A stretch of DNA of 64,000 nucleotides from Polyangiaceae bacterium (GTDB taxonomy: Bacteria > Myxococcota_A > Polyangia > Polyangiales > Polyangiaceae), in contig JADLEQ010000040.1 in assembly GCA_020846005.1 (NCBI GenBank), forward strand, positions 62,001-126,000, given 5' to 3'. Each line of letters begins with the position of its first letter. The first letter of the stretch is position 1. Below are positions 53,295 to 63,900 of this stretch, in pieces. The notes beneath the pieces were generated by a model. The model ran no database searches, was not told the origin of the DNA, and saw only the letters and a program-made list of their open reading frames with translations. The position numbers were made by a program, and so were the translations under genes.

Positions 53295-54205
53295 CGCGGG
53301 ACCGCCGAGCGGCCGCCGGGCTCGCCGCGACGGCGCTGGCGCTGGCGTCCGCCTGCGGCCCAGACTCCGCGGACGTGCCGTACCTGCGGGCGACGCGCTG
53401 CTCGACGCCGGAGTGCGCCGACGCGGCGGCGCCGGCGGACGGGGGGACGACGCAGATCCCCTACGAGCCGCTCGAGCCCTGGTCGGAGGAGCCGGGTCCG
53501 CTGGGCGGCGTGTTCGCGGTCGAGGCGATCGTGAAGGCGCGCGCGGTGCTCGAGGTGGAGGCCCGCCAGCTCTTCCGCCTGCGCATCGCGCAGTCCGGCA
53601 CCACGCTCCGCCAGAAGACGACGCTCTGCAAGTTCCTCCTCCCCAGCGTGGAGGGCGTGGCCGAGCTCGAGCTCCCCGCGAGGCTGGAGCAGGTGCTGCG
53701 GGAGAAGCCGGTGGAGGCGACGGGCGAGTTCCTCTCCCGCGCGACGACCGTCGGCGCCGAGTACCAGCCCGCGCCGAGTGACTTCGTGGTCGGGACGAGC
53801 GCGGGATTCGGCGAGCCGCTCCCGACCGAGGAGGACCGGTCCCGCGCGGTCGACGAAGACGCTGACGGGCAACCGGGGGTCACGCTCCTCGCGCAGACGA
53901 TCACCTGCGACCAGCCGGAGGCGCTCTTCGTTGCGCTCCGCACGCGGGTGCGGCTGGACGGCGTCGTGATCTCCCGCGACCGGATCGAGGGTGACGTCGA
54001 GGTCGAGCTGGAGCAGTCGGTGGTGGGCTACGCCGATCCGTGCCTGGCCGTCGCCGCCGGTATCGCGATCAGCGTGCTCCCGGGCAGCACGTTCGCCGCG
54101 GTGCGGACGCTGCCCGAGGAGGATCTGAACGGAGACGGCAACGTGGGCTGCGAGGAGCTGCTCCGCTCCGCGCCTTCCCGGTTCGGTGACGCCTGGTCGG
54201 AGTGA
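53288..54205 (+). CDS. Lipoprotein with EF-hand-like calcium motifs, end of the FadL operon
   Basis: 305 residues; ATG at 53288 overlaps the second FadL gene by seven bases. The signal ends in LASAC (Cys23 lipidated). The mature part is mixed alpha/beta. Two acidic loops, DEDADGQPG (about 198) and DLNGDGNVGCEE (near 280), look like dockerin/EF-hand calcium loops. No family is recognised; co-translation suggests it acts with the porins. Confidence 0.75.
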   Translation: MVTRDRRAAAGLAATALALASACGPDSADVPYLRATRCSTPECADAAAPADGGTTQIPYEPLEPWSEEPGPLGGVFAVEAIVKARAVLEVEARQLFRLRIAQSGTTLRQKTTLCKFLLPSVEGVAELELPARLEQVLREKPVEATGEFLSRATTVGAEYQPAPSDFVVGTSAGFGEPLPTEEDRSRAVDEDADGQPGVTLLAQTITCDQPEALFVALRTRVRLDGVVISRDRIEGDVEVELEQSVVGYADPCLAVAAGIAISVLPGSTFAAVRTLPEEDLNGDGNVGCEELLRSAPSRFGDAWSE

Positions 54206-54235
54206 CACGCGGAGCGCGCCGGGTTCGCGGGCGCC

Positions 54236-54910
54236 TCAGGTGGCGGGAGCGCTCCCGTCCTTCGGCATGATGCGGTCGGAGTCGAGGACGTAGGCGACGA
54301 ACACGACGAGACACGCCGGCACGATGTAGACGAGATCCTGCTGCACCAGGTCCTCGCCCCGGTGAGCGAGCTCGCCGCAGCTCAGCTTGGCGGCGGAGCT
54401 CCCGATGGCATGGCCGATGGCCGTGAGGAGGATGACCCAGCTGCCAGCGCCGAGTCTCGTCCAGAGCGTGAAGCTCCCGAACGCCATCTTCACGAGGCCG
54501 GCCGGGGTGGAGATGAGCTGCCGCATGGCGGGCAGCCATCGACAAACGAAGGTCGCCCCGGCGCCGTACCGCCGGAAGAGCTCCGCGGCGCGCTCGAGCC
54601 TCAGGGTCGGCAGGAAGGAGTGCTTGCCGTACCGCTCGAGGGACGGCGTCCCCACCCAGCCGGCGAGGTAGCAGTTCACCTACGCGCCGGCGAGCGAGCC
54701 CGCGATGCCCGCCACGACGGCGATCGTCGCGTCCCCCATCGGGCGCCCCAGCGTGAGCGCGCCGCGCGCGGCGAGGGAGCCCGCCGGGATCATCACGACC
54801 TCGCTCGAAAACGGGATGAACGAGCTCTCGATGGTCCTCCACACGAGCACCGGCACGAGGCCGCACGTGGCGGCGTGGAGCGCCGTGGCCTCGATGTACC
54901 GGACGAGCAT
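54236..54910 (-). pseudogene. DedA-family membrane protein gene interrupted by an in-frame amber codon
   Basis: Read as one frame from the ATG at 54910, the 224 codons encode a near-complete DedA protein (SNARE-associated/VTT domain): [17 protein letters not shown] near the N-terminus, GSLAGA-(stop)-VNCYLAGWVG in the middle, then RYGAGATFVCRWLPAMRQLISTPAGL, the family core, and final membrane helices. The only break is TAG at 54682-54680 (codon 77), where relatives have an ordinary residue. Both sides are otherwise intact. Possible causes are recent inactivation, sequencing error or amber read-through. A GTG immediately after the TAG could start a shorter product. Confidence 0.75.
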
Positions 54911-55066
54911 CTCGGAGACTGCGCACCCCTCTCGCGGGGGCGCGCGCTGCCGCGAGCCGGGGGCGCGGTCGAAGACCGTGCGGCGGACCGGAGGATGGGC
55001 TAGCCTCCAGATCGGCGCGAGCCCTCCGGCGAGGTTCCCGGGGGCCCCGGAGTCCCGCCAGCGACG

Positions 55067-55639
55067 ATGGTCCTCGAGGTCCGCACCTCAGCGTCCGATC
55101 CCATCCGCGTCGATTTTCTCGCGGGGGAGCGGGTTCCGCTCGGCCGCCTGGGGCTCACCCTCGCCCCCGGGAAGCGGAGCCCGGGGCTGGCCGCGCTTTG
55201 GCACCGCGATCTCGACGCCGATCTCGGCCGCCTCCGCGAACACTACGGGGCGACGCACCTGGTGTCGCTGCTCGAGGACCGGGAGCTCCCGCTGCTCGGG
55301 ATCGAGCCGCTCTTCGAGCGCGCCGAGGCCCACGGGCTACACGTCGTGCGGCTGCCCATCCCAGACGGCACCGCCCCGCCCCGGCCCGAGGCGGTTCGGG
55401 CGCTGGTCGCAGACATCGTCGCGTGGCTCGCCGCGGAGGACACCGTCGTCGTCCACTGCCGCGGCGGGCTCGGCCGCGCCGGGACGATCGCCGCGTGCGC
55501 GCTGGTCGCCCTGGGGGCAGGCGCGGAGGAGGCGATGCGCGTCGTGCGGAGCGCGAGGCCGAACGCGATCGAGAACGAGCTGCAGGAGCGCTTCGTGCGA
55601 GCGTTCGCGGGCCAACCAGCCGGGGCGCCGGGAGGCTGA
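55067..55639 (+). CDS. Dual-specificity/tyrosine phosphatase-like protein
   Basis: 190 residues, ATG at 55067, cytoplasmic. The Cys-based phosphatase loop is [12 protein letters not shown] (HCx5R, with His129, Cys130 and Arg136), preceded by a general-acid candidate Asp in [11 protein letters not shown]. The overall look is CDKN3-like. It ends 2 bp from a convergent alpha/beta hydrolase gene. Substrate unknown; together with the PP2C gene it adds protein dephosphorylation to the region. Confidence 0.88.
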   Translation: MVLEVRTSASDPIRVDFLAGERVPLGRLGLTLAPGKRSPGLAALWHRDLDADLGRLREHYGATHLVSLLEDRELPLLGIEPLFERAEAHGLHVVRLPIPDGTAPPRPEAVRALVADIVAWLAAEDTVVVHCRGGLGRAGTIAACALVALGAGAEEAMRVVRSARPNAIENELQERFVRAFAGQPAGAPGG

Positions 55640-55641
55640 GC

Positions 55642-56493
55642 TCAGGCGCGGAGCCCCTCCTCGACGAGCGCGCCGACCCGATCCGGCGCCTCGAGGTGGA
55701 GGAAGTGCCCCACACCGTCGACCTCGACCCAGCGAAAGCGTGGCCCGAAGTAGCGCGCCTGCTCCCGGGCCAGCTCGACGCCGACGCAGCCGTCGGTCCT
55801 GCCGTGCACGTGCAGCACGGGCACCTCGAGGCGCGCCGCGGCGCGCGCGAGCGCGGTGTCCCGCGCCGAGGCGAGCAGCGCGCGGTAGTAGTCGACCGGG
55901 CCCGGCAGGCTCTCGGCGAGGCACCGCTTCACGCGAGCCAGGTGGTCGACGGGTGGGCGCCACCCAGGCGACCACGCGCGCCACAGCCGCTCGACGAGCG
56001 CGAAGTCGTGCCCGCGGAGCGCGGCCTCGGGGACGGCCGGGAGCTGGAAGAACGCCATGTACCAGCTCCGCGCGAGCTGGCGCGGGTGCCGGGCGACGCC
56101 AGCGCGAAACGCGAGCGGGTGCGGCACGGCGAGCGTCACCGCGCGCGCGAAGCGGCTCGGGGCGATCGCTAGCGCGACGAACGCCGCCGCCGCCCCCCAG
56201 TCGTGCCCGACGAGCAGCACGGGGGATCGGGGCGACAGCGCGTCCGCCAGCTCGAGGAGATCCTGGGCGATGCGCCGGAGGTGGAACGGCCCCGCGAGCG
56301 TGGACGGCGCATACCCTCGCAGGTACGGCGCGACCACGCGGTATCCCCCAGCGGCGAGACGCTCGGCGAGCGGGCCCCAGGTCTGCGGAATGTCCGGGAA
56401 GCCGTGCACGCACAGCACGACCGGCCCCGCCGGGGGCCCGTGCTCCAGCACCACGAACCGCCCTCCAGGTAGCTCGACCTCGCGCTCGATCAT
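55642..56493 (-). CDS. Alpha/beta-fold hydrolase (epoxide-hydrolase-like)
   Basis: 283 residues, ATG at 56493. HGFPDIPQTW carries the oxyanion HGxP motif, GHDWGAAAAF the nucleophile Asp (nucleophile elbow GxDxG, typical of epoxide hydrolases and haloalkane dehalogenases), and GVGHFLHLEAP the catalytic His. A cap domain occupies about 135-215. Substrate cannot be told. Confidence 0.9.
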   Translation of the reverse strand: MIEREVELPGGRFVVLEHGPPAGPVVLCVHGFPDIPQTWGPLAERLAAGGYRVVAPYLRGYAPSTLAGPFHLRRIAQDLLELADALSPRSPVLLVGHDWGAAAAFVALAIAPSRFARAVTLAVPHPLAFRAGVARHPRQLARSWYMAFFQLPAVPEAALRGHDFALVERLWRAWSPGWRPPVDHLARVKRCLAESLPGPVDYYRALLASARDTALARAAARLEVPVLHVHGRTDGCVGVELAREQARYFGPRFRWVEVDGVGHFLHLEAPDRVGALVEEGLRA

Positions 56494-56566
56494 CGCGACT
56501 CCCTCCGGCGCGAGCGCACCGGACCGCCACCCTCTGCGGGCGCCAGGCCGAGGCGGCGCAGGCGGG

Positions 56567-57349
56567 TCAGCTGCCCGTCCAGCGCGCCGGGCGCTTCTCG
56601 AGGAACGCCATCAGGCCCTCTCGCGCGTCGTCGGTGCCGAGACACTCCGCCAGGCGGCCGGCGAGCATCGGGAGCTGTTCGTCGAGCGCGAGCTCCTCGG
56701 CGTCCGCCAGCGCCCGGAGCCCGAGGCGGATCGTGCTCGCGCTCTTCGACGCGATCCGGTCCGTCCAGCGCTTCACCTCGTCGTCGAGCTCGGCGGGCGC
56801 GACGGCGCGATTGACGAGCCCGATCCGCGCGGCCTCCTCGGCGCTGAGCTTCTCTCCGCCGAGCATGAGCTCGAGGAGGCGGCGCCGCGGCACGTGACGC
56901 CCGAGGATCGCCAGGATCATGAACGGGAACAGGCCGACCTCGATCTCCGGCGTGCCGAGCTTCGCTTCGGTCGACGCCACGGCGAACGTACACGCCGCCG
57001 CGATACCCAGCCCCCCGCCCAGCGCATGCCCGTTGACCTTGGCGACGACGGGCTTCGGCGCGCGCCAGAGCACCCGAAGCAGGTCGTCGTACCCGCCCTT
57101 CGGCGGCAGCGGCTCGGCCCCGGCGTCCCCCCCGCTCATCTGCAGGAAGTCGCCCCCTGCGCAGAACGCCTTGCCGGCGCCCGTGAGCACGACGCTCCTG
57201 GCGAGCGGATCGGCGAAGGCGTCCTCCAGCGCCCACAGGAGCTCGTTGGCCATCTCGCTCCCGATCGCGTTGCGCCGCTCGGGGCGGTTCAGCGTCAGCG
57301 TGGCGACGCCGTCCTGGACGGCGTAGAGGATCGTCCGATAGGTACGCAT
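56567..57349 (-). CDS. Enoyl-CoA hydratase/isomerase family protein
   Basis: 260 residues; ATG at 57349 overlaps the upstream BKACE stop (TGATG). Crotonase signatures: TLTLNRPERRNAIG, GAGKAFCAGGDF (first oxyanion loop), NGHALGGGLGIAAACTFAVA (second loop) and AKLGTPEIEVGLFP, with Glu at the usual catalytic position. It probably processes the CoA product of the coupled BKACE. Confidence 0.93.
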   Translation of the reverse strand: MRTYRTILYAVQDGVATLTLNRPERRNAIGSEMANELLWALEDAFADPLARSVVLTGAGKAFCAGGDFLQMSGGDAGAEPLPPKGGYDDLLRVLWRAPKPVVAKVNGHALGGGLGIAAACTFAVASTEAKLGTPEIEVGLFPFMILAILGRHVPRRRLLELMLGGEKLSAEEAARIGLVNRAVAPAELDDEVKRWTDRIASKSASTIRLGLRALADAEELALDEQLPMLAGRLAECLGTDDAREGLMAFLEKRPARWTGS

Positions 57350-58230
57350 CACATCACCCGGGGCAGGTTCAGGATGGCGCGCGCCTCCTCGACGGTCGCC
57401 GGCCGGCGCCCCACGTCCCGGACCATCCGGGCGGCGACCTCCACCATCTCCGCGTTCGACTTCGCCATCTTCCCGGTCGGCAGGTAGAGGTGGTCCTCGA
57501 GCCCCGTCCGGATGTTGCCTCCGAGGACGATCGCGGTCGCGAGCATGCGCCAGTGACCGTGCGAGATCCCGATGACCTCCCACTCGCTCCCGGGGTGCAT
57601 GATCTTCGTCTGGAGCTGCAGGCTCTCGACCAGCGGCGGGATGCCGCCGAGCACGTTGACGATGAAGGAGTACTGCAGCGGCGGACGGAGGATGCCCATG
57701 TCGATGAGCGGCCAGCAGCCGTGCGTGTGCCCCGTATCGAAGCACTCGAGCTCCGGCTTCACGCCGACCTCGTTCATCGCGGTGAGGAGCTTCATGATCT
57801 TCTCGTACGTGTTGGGGAAGATCATGTCGAAGACGAACGCCTTGCGCTTCTCGGAGTACTTCGAGTAGTTCATCGTGCCCATGTTGAGGGCCGCGACCTC
57901 GGGCGGCGACTCTCGGACATAGGTGCACTGGTCCGTCACGTCGTCCATCGAGGTGCCGGTCGACCAGTTGAGGAGGACGGGCGAACGCTTGCGCACCTCC
58001 TCCTTGATCCGCCGAAACACCTCGGGGCTGAAGGTCGGCGAGCCGTCGTCGTTCCGCGCGTGGATGTGCACGGCCGCGGCGCCGGCCTCGTACGCCCGGC
58101 GGGCCTCCTCGCCGATCTCGGCCGGAGTGTACGGGATGCCCTCGCACTGGCTGCGGTTGGCGAGCACGCCGGTGAGCGCGCAGGTGATCACACAAACATC
58201 GGGGTCGCGGGGGGTCTTCGGGTCGGTCAT
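57349..58230 (-). CDS. BKACE (DUF849) beta-keto acid cleavage enzyme
   Basis: 293 residues, ATG at 58230. BKACE enzymes condense a beta-keto acid with acetyl-CoA and split it into acetoacetate and a new acyl-CoA, using Zn2+. Visible: VITCALTG near the N-terminus, AAAVHIHARND (HxH zinc site), LNWSTGTSMDD, ELECFDTGH, GILRPPLQYSFIVNVLGG and GGNIRTGLEDHLYL. The lead MarR gene and the coupled hydratase suggest an inducible catabolic operon. Confidence 0.92.
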   Translation of the reverse strand: MTDPKTPRDPDVCVITCALTGVLANRSQCEGIPYTPAEIGEEARRAYEAGAAAVHIHARNDDGSPTFSPEVFRRIKEEVRKRSPVLLNWSTGTSMDDVTDQCTYVRESPPEVAALNMGTMNYSKYSEKRKAFVFDMIFPNTYEKIMKLLTAMNEVGVKPELECFDTGHTHGCWPLIDMGILRPPLQYSFIVNVLGGIPPLVESLQLQTKIMHPGSEWEVIGISHGHWRMLATAIVLGGNIRTGLEDHLYLPTGKMAKSNAEMVEVAARMVRDVGRRPATVEEARAILNLPRVM

Positions 58231-58270
58231 GGCTTCGGCTCCTGGGCAGGGCAGCGGGCTCTCAGGCGGG

Positions 58271-58807
58271 TCACTCTGGCGGCAGAGGGGGCTCCGGGGC
58301 GCGCACGATCTCGCGGACCCGGCGCGCGAGCTTCGTGAGGACGCGGCCGAGCGCCGCCGCGTCTCCGGGCTCGAGCTCGGAGAGCACCCGCCGGAAGATC
58401 GTGACGGGCTCCACGTCGAGCGTGCGCGCCAAGCGGCGGCCGGCGGGCGTCAGCGCGATGTGGACCACCCGACGATCCTGGTCGGAGCGCCGACGCGCGA
58501 CGAGGCCCCCGTGCTCCATGCGATCGATGATGCCCGTCACCGTGCTGTTGCGCGCGCGGATCAGCGATGAGAGCTCGGACAACGAGAGGCGCTCCACCGA
58601 CTCGAGCATCTTCACCACGGCGAGCTGCGGCCCGGTGAGCCCGTGACGACCGGCCGCCTCCTTCGTGACGCGCCGCGACTCGGTATAGAGGTACACGATC
58701 GCCTCGACGATCGCGTCGAGGTCGCTCTCGACGGCGGGCTCCGCGGCCGGGCGGCGCCGTGTGGGCGCGGCGCGGCGGGCTGGCGCGGCGGCTCGAAGGG
58801 CTCCCAT
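58271..58807 (-). CDS. MarR-family transcriptional regulator
   Basis: 178 residues, ATG at 58807 with GGAG upstream. The winged helix-turn-helix is clear: TGPQLAVVKMLESVERLSLSELSSLI, NSTVTGIIDRMEHGGLVARR and DQDRRVVHIALTPAGRRLA. It is the first gene of the BKACE/hydratase operon, 40 bp before BKACE, so it most likely controls the operon in response to an aromatic or acyl-CoA ligand. A promoter/operator candidate lies just upstream. Confidence 0.93.
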   Translation of the reverse strand: MGALRAAAPARRAAPTRRRPAAEPAVESDLDAIVEAIVYLYTESRRVTKEAAGRHGLTGPQLAVVKMLESVERLSLSELSSLIRARNSTVTGIIDRMEHGGLVARRRSDQDRRVVHIALTPAGRRLARTLDVEPVTIFRRVLSELEPGDAAALGRVLTKLARRVREIVRAPEPPLPPE

Positions 58808-58813
58808 TTGCTC

Positions 58814-58864
58814 CGAAAGAGAAAGTTTCGTGTGAGAAGTATCAGGCGGCGCGGCGGGCGTCAA
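58814..58864 (-). promoter_or_regulatory. Candidate promoter and MarR operator of the BKACE operon
   Basis: On the minus strand TTGACG (58864-58859) and GATACT (58843-58838) are 15 nt apart. Between the -10 and the start codon lies CGAAA-N7-TTTCG (58814-58830), which contains the palindrome GAAAGTTTC (58821-58829). A repressor bound there would block initiation, the usual MarR autoregulation layout. Confidence 0.4.
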
Positions 58865-58892
58865 CGGCCGGGCCGCCGCGCCCGCGGCTCGC

Positions 58893-60134
58893 TCAGGGAG
58901 CGGGCGCGCGCTGCTCGCGGAGCTCGCGAAGCTCGTCGAGGTTCGGCTGCACCCTGGGGTCGTCCGGGGCGAGCGCCTGGGCCCGCCGGAGCGCGACCTC
59001 GGCCTCGTCGAGCTTGCCTTGGCGTGCGAGCGCCGTCCCCAGGTTGAGCCAGGCGCTGACCAACTTGGGATCCTTCTCGAGCGCGCGGCGGAAGATGCCG
59101 ACCGCGCGCTCGGGATCTCCCGAGACGAGGTAGGCGTAGCCGAGGTTGGAGAGGAAGGTCGCGCGGTCCGGCGCGAGCTCCACCGCGCGCACCAGGTGAC
59201 GCACGGCCTCCTTGCCGCGGTTGGCCGCGAGGTAGGCCGTCCCCAGATCACCGTGCGCGCGGGGATCCGTGGGCGCGAGCAGCACCGCCTGCTCGTAGGC
59301 ACGGATCGCCTCGGGGAGGCGGCCTCGCATCAGGTACGCGGTGCCGAGGTTGGTGAGCCGCGCCGGGTTCTGCGGGTCGAGCTGGCTCGCGCGCTCGAGC
59401 CGGGCGAGGGCGCCCTCGGAGTCGCCGGTCGCGAGGAGCGCGATGCCGTGGGCGGAGTGCGCCTCCGGATCACGTGGCTCGAGGCGCACGCCGGTCTCCA
59501 GCGCCTGCAGCGCGGCCCGCGCGTCCCCGAGGACCAAGAGCAGCCGGCCGCGCTCGACGTGCGCGGGCCCATAGTCGGCGTGCTTCGCCAGGATCGCGTC
59601 GAGATCACGGACGAGGCGCCTCACTCGCGCGTCCGACGGCGCGGCGGCGAAGTCGGTCACCAGGCCCGTCCGCGCGAACGCGACGCGGACCAGCCCCACC
59701 CGCGGCGCCGGGTCACGCGGCGCGAGCTTGCGCGCGCGCTCGTAGTGGCGCCCGGCCCGCGCGAGGTCGTCCTCGGCGAACGCCTCGTCACCGGCGAGGA
59801 GCGAGCGGTCGGCCTCGTCGCCCGTGCCGCGCGCGAGCCCGCCCGGCACCGTCCCCGGGCGCGGCGGCTCGGCCGGCTCGGTCGGCGCCGGCGCGGGGTC
59901 CGGCGGCGCGGCCGGGGGGAGCTCCGCCGGCTCGCAGCCCGCGCTGCCCGGGCGCGCGAGCCCCGGGCCGCACGGACGCCCCACGGCCACCGGCGGCGCG
60001 TCGGCGGCCGGCGACCGCGCGCCCGAGGCGAGCGCCCGGTCGCCCGCGTCGCGGGCGACCGGGCGCGGCGCCGCCGCGGCACACCCGCCGGCCAGCGCCG
60101 CGATGACCACCCACAGCGCCGCGCCCCGGCTCAC
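58893..60134 (-). CDS. TPR repeat lipoprotein
   Basis: 413 residues from a GTG at 60134. Signal ending in LAGGC (Cys18), a Pro/Ala-rich linker (20-105), then about eight tandem TPR units, each near 34 residues (for example AHSAHGIALLATGDSEGALARL, ARLTNLGTAYLMRGRLPEAI, FLSNLGYAYLVSGDPERAVGIF). Probably an outer-membrane assembly or docking protein. Located 25 bp after spoVR on the same strand. Confidence 0.88.
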   Translation of the reverse strand: MSRGAALWVVIAALAGGCAAAAPRPVARDAGDRALASGARSPAADAPPVAVGRPCGPGLARPGSAGCEPAELPPAAPPDPAPAPTEPAEPPRPGTVPGGLARGTGDEADRSLLAGDEAFAEDDLARAGRHYERARKLAPRDPAPRVGLVRVAFARTGLVTDFAAAPSDARVRRLVRDLDAILAKHADYGPAHVERGRLLLVLGDARAALQALETGVRLEPRDPEAHSAHGIALLATGDSEGALARLERASQLDPQNPARLTNLGTAYLMRGRLPEAIRAYEQAVLLAPTDPRAHGDLGTAYLAANRGKEAVRHLVRAVELAPDRATFLSNLGYAYLVSGDPERAVGIFRRALEKDPKLVSAWLNLGTALARQGKLDEAEVALRRAQALAPDDPRVQPNLDELRELREQRAPAP

Positions 60135-60159
60135 CTCGCAATCGACTCCCGCGCCGGGC

Positions 60160-61724
60160 TCACGGCGCGCCCTGCGTCACCGACTGCACGGCGCCGTCGT
60201 AGCGCAGCACCGCCAGCTTCTTCTCGACCACGGTCGCGAGACACACCGGCCGGCGCCAGACCCGGTGGAGCGCCCGGAGCGCCTCCTTGCAGTAGTCGTC
60301 TCGCAGGTCGACCCCGCCGTGGTCGTGCCGGAGGAGGAGCTCGCCGCGGTTCGCGTAGTTCGCGTCCTCGACGCGGATCACGGGCTGGCCGGAGTTGGTC
60401 AGCTGCGCGAGGAGCTTCTCCTTGACGGTGCGAAACTCGCGCGACTCGATCTCCCAACGCTCCCCGCGGTTCGACCACGCGAAGGTGAACAGCCCCTGCT
60501 CGCGGGCGAAATCCTCGGTGAGAAACTCATCGATGAACGTCACGTCCGTATAGAGCTGCCGCACCTCGAACAGCTTCTCCCGGCCGAGCCCGAGGCGCAG
60601 ATCCCAGTGCCGCTTCTCGTCCAGGTCGTCGCACTCGTCCCAGTCGCGGCCGAACTGCCCGCGGTTCCACCGCTCCTCGACGCTGCGGAAGAGCTCCACG
60701 CCCAGCTTGTACGGGTTGAGCCGCCCGCCGCTCGTCGCCATGACGCCGGCGTTGTTCTCGGCATAGTCGACGATCTCGCTCGCGTCCGCCACGTGCTCCG
60801 TCATCAGCCGGCTGTGCCAGTACGAGGCCCAGCCCTCGTTCATGATCTTCGTCTGCGCCTGCGGAGCGTAGTAGTAGGCCTCCTCTCGGATCACGCCCAG
60901 GATCACGCGCTCCCAACGCTCGAGCGGCGCGTTGTCGAGCAGGAACCCGAGCACGTCGCGCGTCGGCTCCGCGGGGTGCCGCGTCCGCTGGGCTTGCCGT
61001 CGCTCCTCGATCCGCTTGCGCTGCTCGTCGAGGAACTCGCTCGGGTTGATGAACTCCTCCATGTAGTCTTTGGCCTGGAGGCGCGGCACGTCGACCTCGC
61101 TCGGCTCCTCCTCGACGGCCTCGTCTCGGTGGCGGACGACGAACCGGGAGTACGGATCGATGAGGTTCTCGAGGGAGAGGCAGATCTCGATGAACTCCTC
61201 GACCCGCTGGGTCCCGAACCGATCGACCACCCGCCGCACGGCGGCGCCGTGGTTCGCCATCTTGTCGATCCACTTGCGGTTCGGGTCGTAGGGCTGACCG
61301 GGCGCGCGCACGGCCTCGACCACGGTGGCGGGCGCGTCGAGATCGGTCGCGCGGAAGGCGAAGTTGTTCTTGAAGAAGTCGACGTGCCCGAGCACGTGGC
61401 ACATCACCAGCTTCTGATCGGTGAGGCTGTTGCCCTCGAGCAGGTAGGCGAACGCCGGGTTGTTGTTGATGACCATCTCGTAGATCTTCGACAACCCGTA
61501 CTCGTAGCTCTTGGCGAGGCGCTCGTACTCCATCCCGAACCGCCAGTGCGGATACCGCACCGGGAAGCCTCCGTACGCCGCGATCTCATTCATCTGGTCG
61601 TACGCCAGCATCTCGAAGACGACCGGGAAGAAATCCAGCCCCTGCTCGGCGGCGATCCGCTCGATCTTCTCCTGCTCCTGGCGGAGGTAGCGGGGGAGCG
61701 TGGTGTGCGAGAAGATCTTCGACA

Positions 61725-61725
<1 letters not shown>
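60160..61725 (-). CDS. spoVR: SpoVR family protein
   Basis: 521 residues, ATG overlaps the stop of the yeaH-like gene (TGATG). Long conserved SpoVR sequence: [73 protein letters not shown], and [20 protein letters not shown]. In Bacillus it affects spore cortex, and in enterobacteria (YcgB) it goes with PrkA and YeaH. Biochemical activity is unknown. The prkA kinase gene is not in the window. Confidence 0.95.
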
Positions 61726-62831
<1,106 letters not shown>

Positions 62832-62963
62832 CCGCTGCGAGCATTCTCGCACATCTTGGCGGGACGTGCGCGACGCCTCACGCCCGCCGAGGCTGCCCCC
62901 GGCGACCGAGCCTCGGTCGCGGCGCCGGCGGGCGCCCGCTTCCGTGCTAGGGGGCCGGCCCCG

Positions 62964-63566
62964 ATGACCGAGCGACTCCTCCGCTTTCGCTGCACCGGAT
63001 GCGGCAACTGCTGCAAGGAGCCGGTGCTGCCGCTCACGAACGAGGACGCACGGCGCATCGCCGACGCGACCGGCGACGCGCCGCGCGATTTCGTGAGGTT
63101 TCTGCCGTCGAGCGCGATCGCGATGGAGCACGAGCCGGAGGCGTTCCTTCAGCTGCGGCAGGGGCGCAGGGTGATGACGCTGCGGCAGGTGCGCGGGCGG
63201 TGTCGCTACCTCTCACCCGACGATCGGTGCTCGATCTACGAGGCGCGCCCGCTCGGCTGCCGCGTCTTCCCGCTGAACGCGACGTTCGGCCGGCGCGACG
63301 GCGGGCTCCGGCGCCTCACGCTGATTCAGGCGACGACCTGCGAGTACGAGCTCGACGGCCGGCAGTCGATCCCGAAGCTCCGCGCGCTCGCACACGACTA
63401 CGAGGCGGCGAACGCTCGCTGGCACCTGTGGATCCGCGAGTGGAACCGAGTGCAGGCAGCGCGCCGACGGCGCGGGCTCGCCGCGCGGCCGGCGAGCGCG
63501 CTGTTCGACTTCCTCGGCCTCACTGCGCGACGACCGAGCCTCGGTACATGTCCATCCCGCAGGTGA
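62964..63566 (+). CDS. YkgJ-family cysteine cluster protein
   Basis: 200 residues, ATG at 62964. Metal-binding cysteines: [10 protein letters not shown] at residues 10-17, then [26 protein letters not shown] and TTCEYE, the standard zinc or iron-sulfur cluster layout of the family. Function unresolved. Divergent from yeaH; its 3' end overlaps the convergent cupredoxin gene by 47 bp. Confidence 0.92.
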   Translation: MTERLLRFRCTGCGNCCKEPVLPLTNEDARRIADATGDAPRDFVRFLPSSAIAMEHEPEAFLQLRQGRRVMTLRQVRGRCRYLSPDDRCSIYEARPLGCRVFPLNATFGRRDGGLRRLTLIQATTCEYELDGRQSIPKLRALAHDYEAANARWHLWIREWNRVQAARRRRGLAARPASALFDFLGLTARRPSLGTCPSRR

Positions 63567-63900
63567 AGGCGAGGCTCCCGGACGCCGGCATCGTGATGTC
63601 GACCGGGACCTCCACGCCGAGGGGGAGATCCTTGGAGATGCCGAGCGCGGGGAAGACGAGCTTGTCGCCGCACCCTTCGTCCGACGTCCGCTTGAACAAG
63701 AGCTTCGCCGCCTTGCCCGCGGGGGCCTTCACCGTCGCCGGGTGATACCCGCTCGCGTCGACCGTGATCTGGATCGAGCCCCCCGCTGCCACGGCGGGCG
63801 CCTCGACGCTCGCCGCAGGAGTCGAGCCGTGCGGCTTCGCCGCGGGGTCACACGCGGCGGCCAGGACGACAGAGGCGAGCACGATGGGGCGGGTCTTCAT
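63520..63900 (-). CDS. Cupredoxin-like lipoprotein
   Basis: 126 residues, ATG at 63900. The signal ends in LAAAC (Cys17 lipidated). The domain (40-126) is a cupredoxin: GYHPATVKAPAGKAAKLLFKR as first strands, [36 protein letters not shown] at the end. Copper-site residues by analogy are Cys in EGCGD and the C-G-M-D-M group. Related domains bind copper next to copper-export ATPases. Near the right edge; nothing else is visible in the last 100 bp. Confidence 0.85.
   Translation of the reverse strand: MKTRPIVLASVVLAAACDPAAKPHGSTPAASVEAPAVAAGGSIQITVDASGYHPATVKAPAGKAAKLLFKRTSDEGCGDKLVFPALGISKDLPLGVEVPVDITMPASGSLAFTCGMDMYRGSVVAQ

Noticed and set aside
54680-54682. Pyrrolysine at the DedA amber codon
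   Set aside because: TAG is used as an ordinary stop for several genes in the window, and no pyl gene or downstream insertion element is visible.
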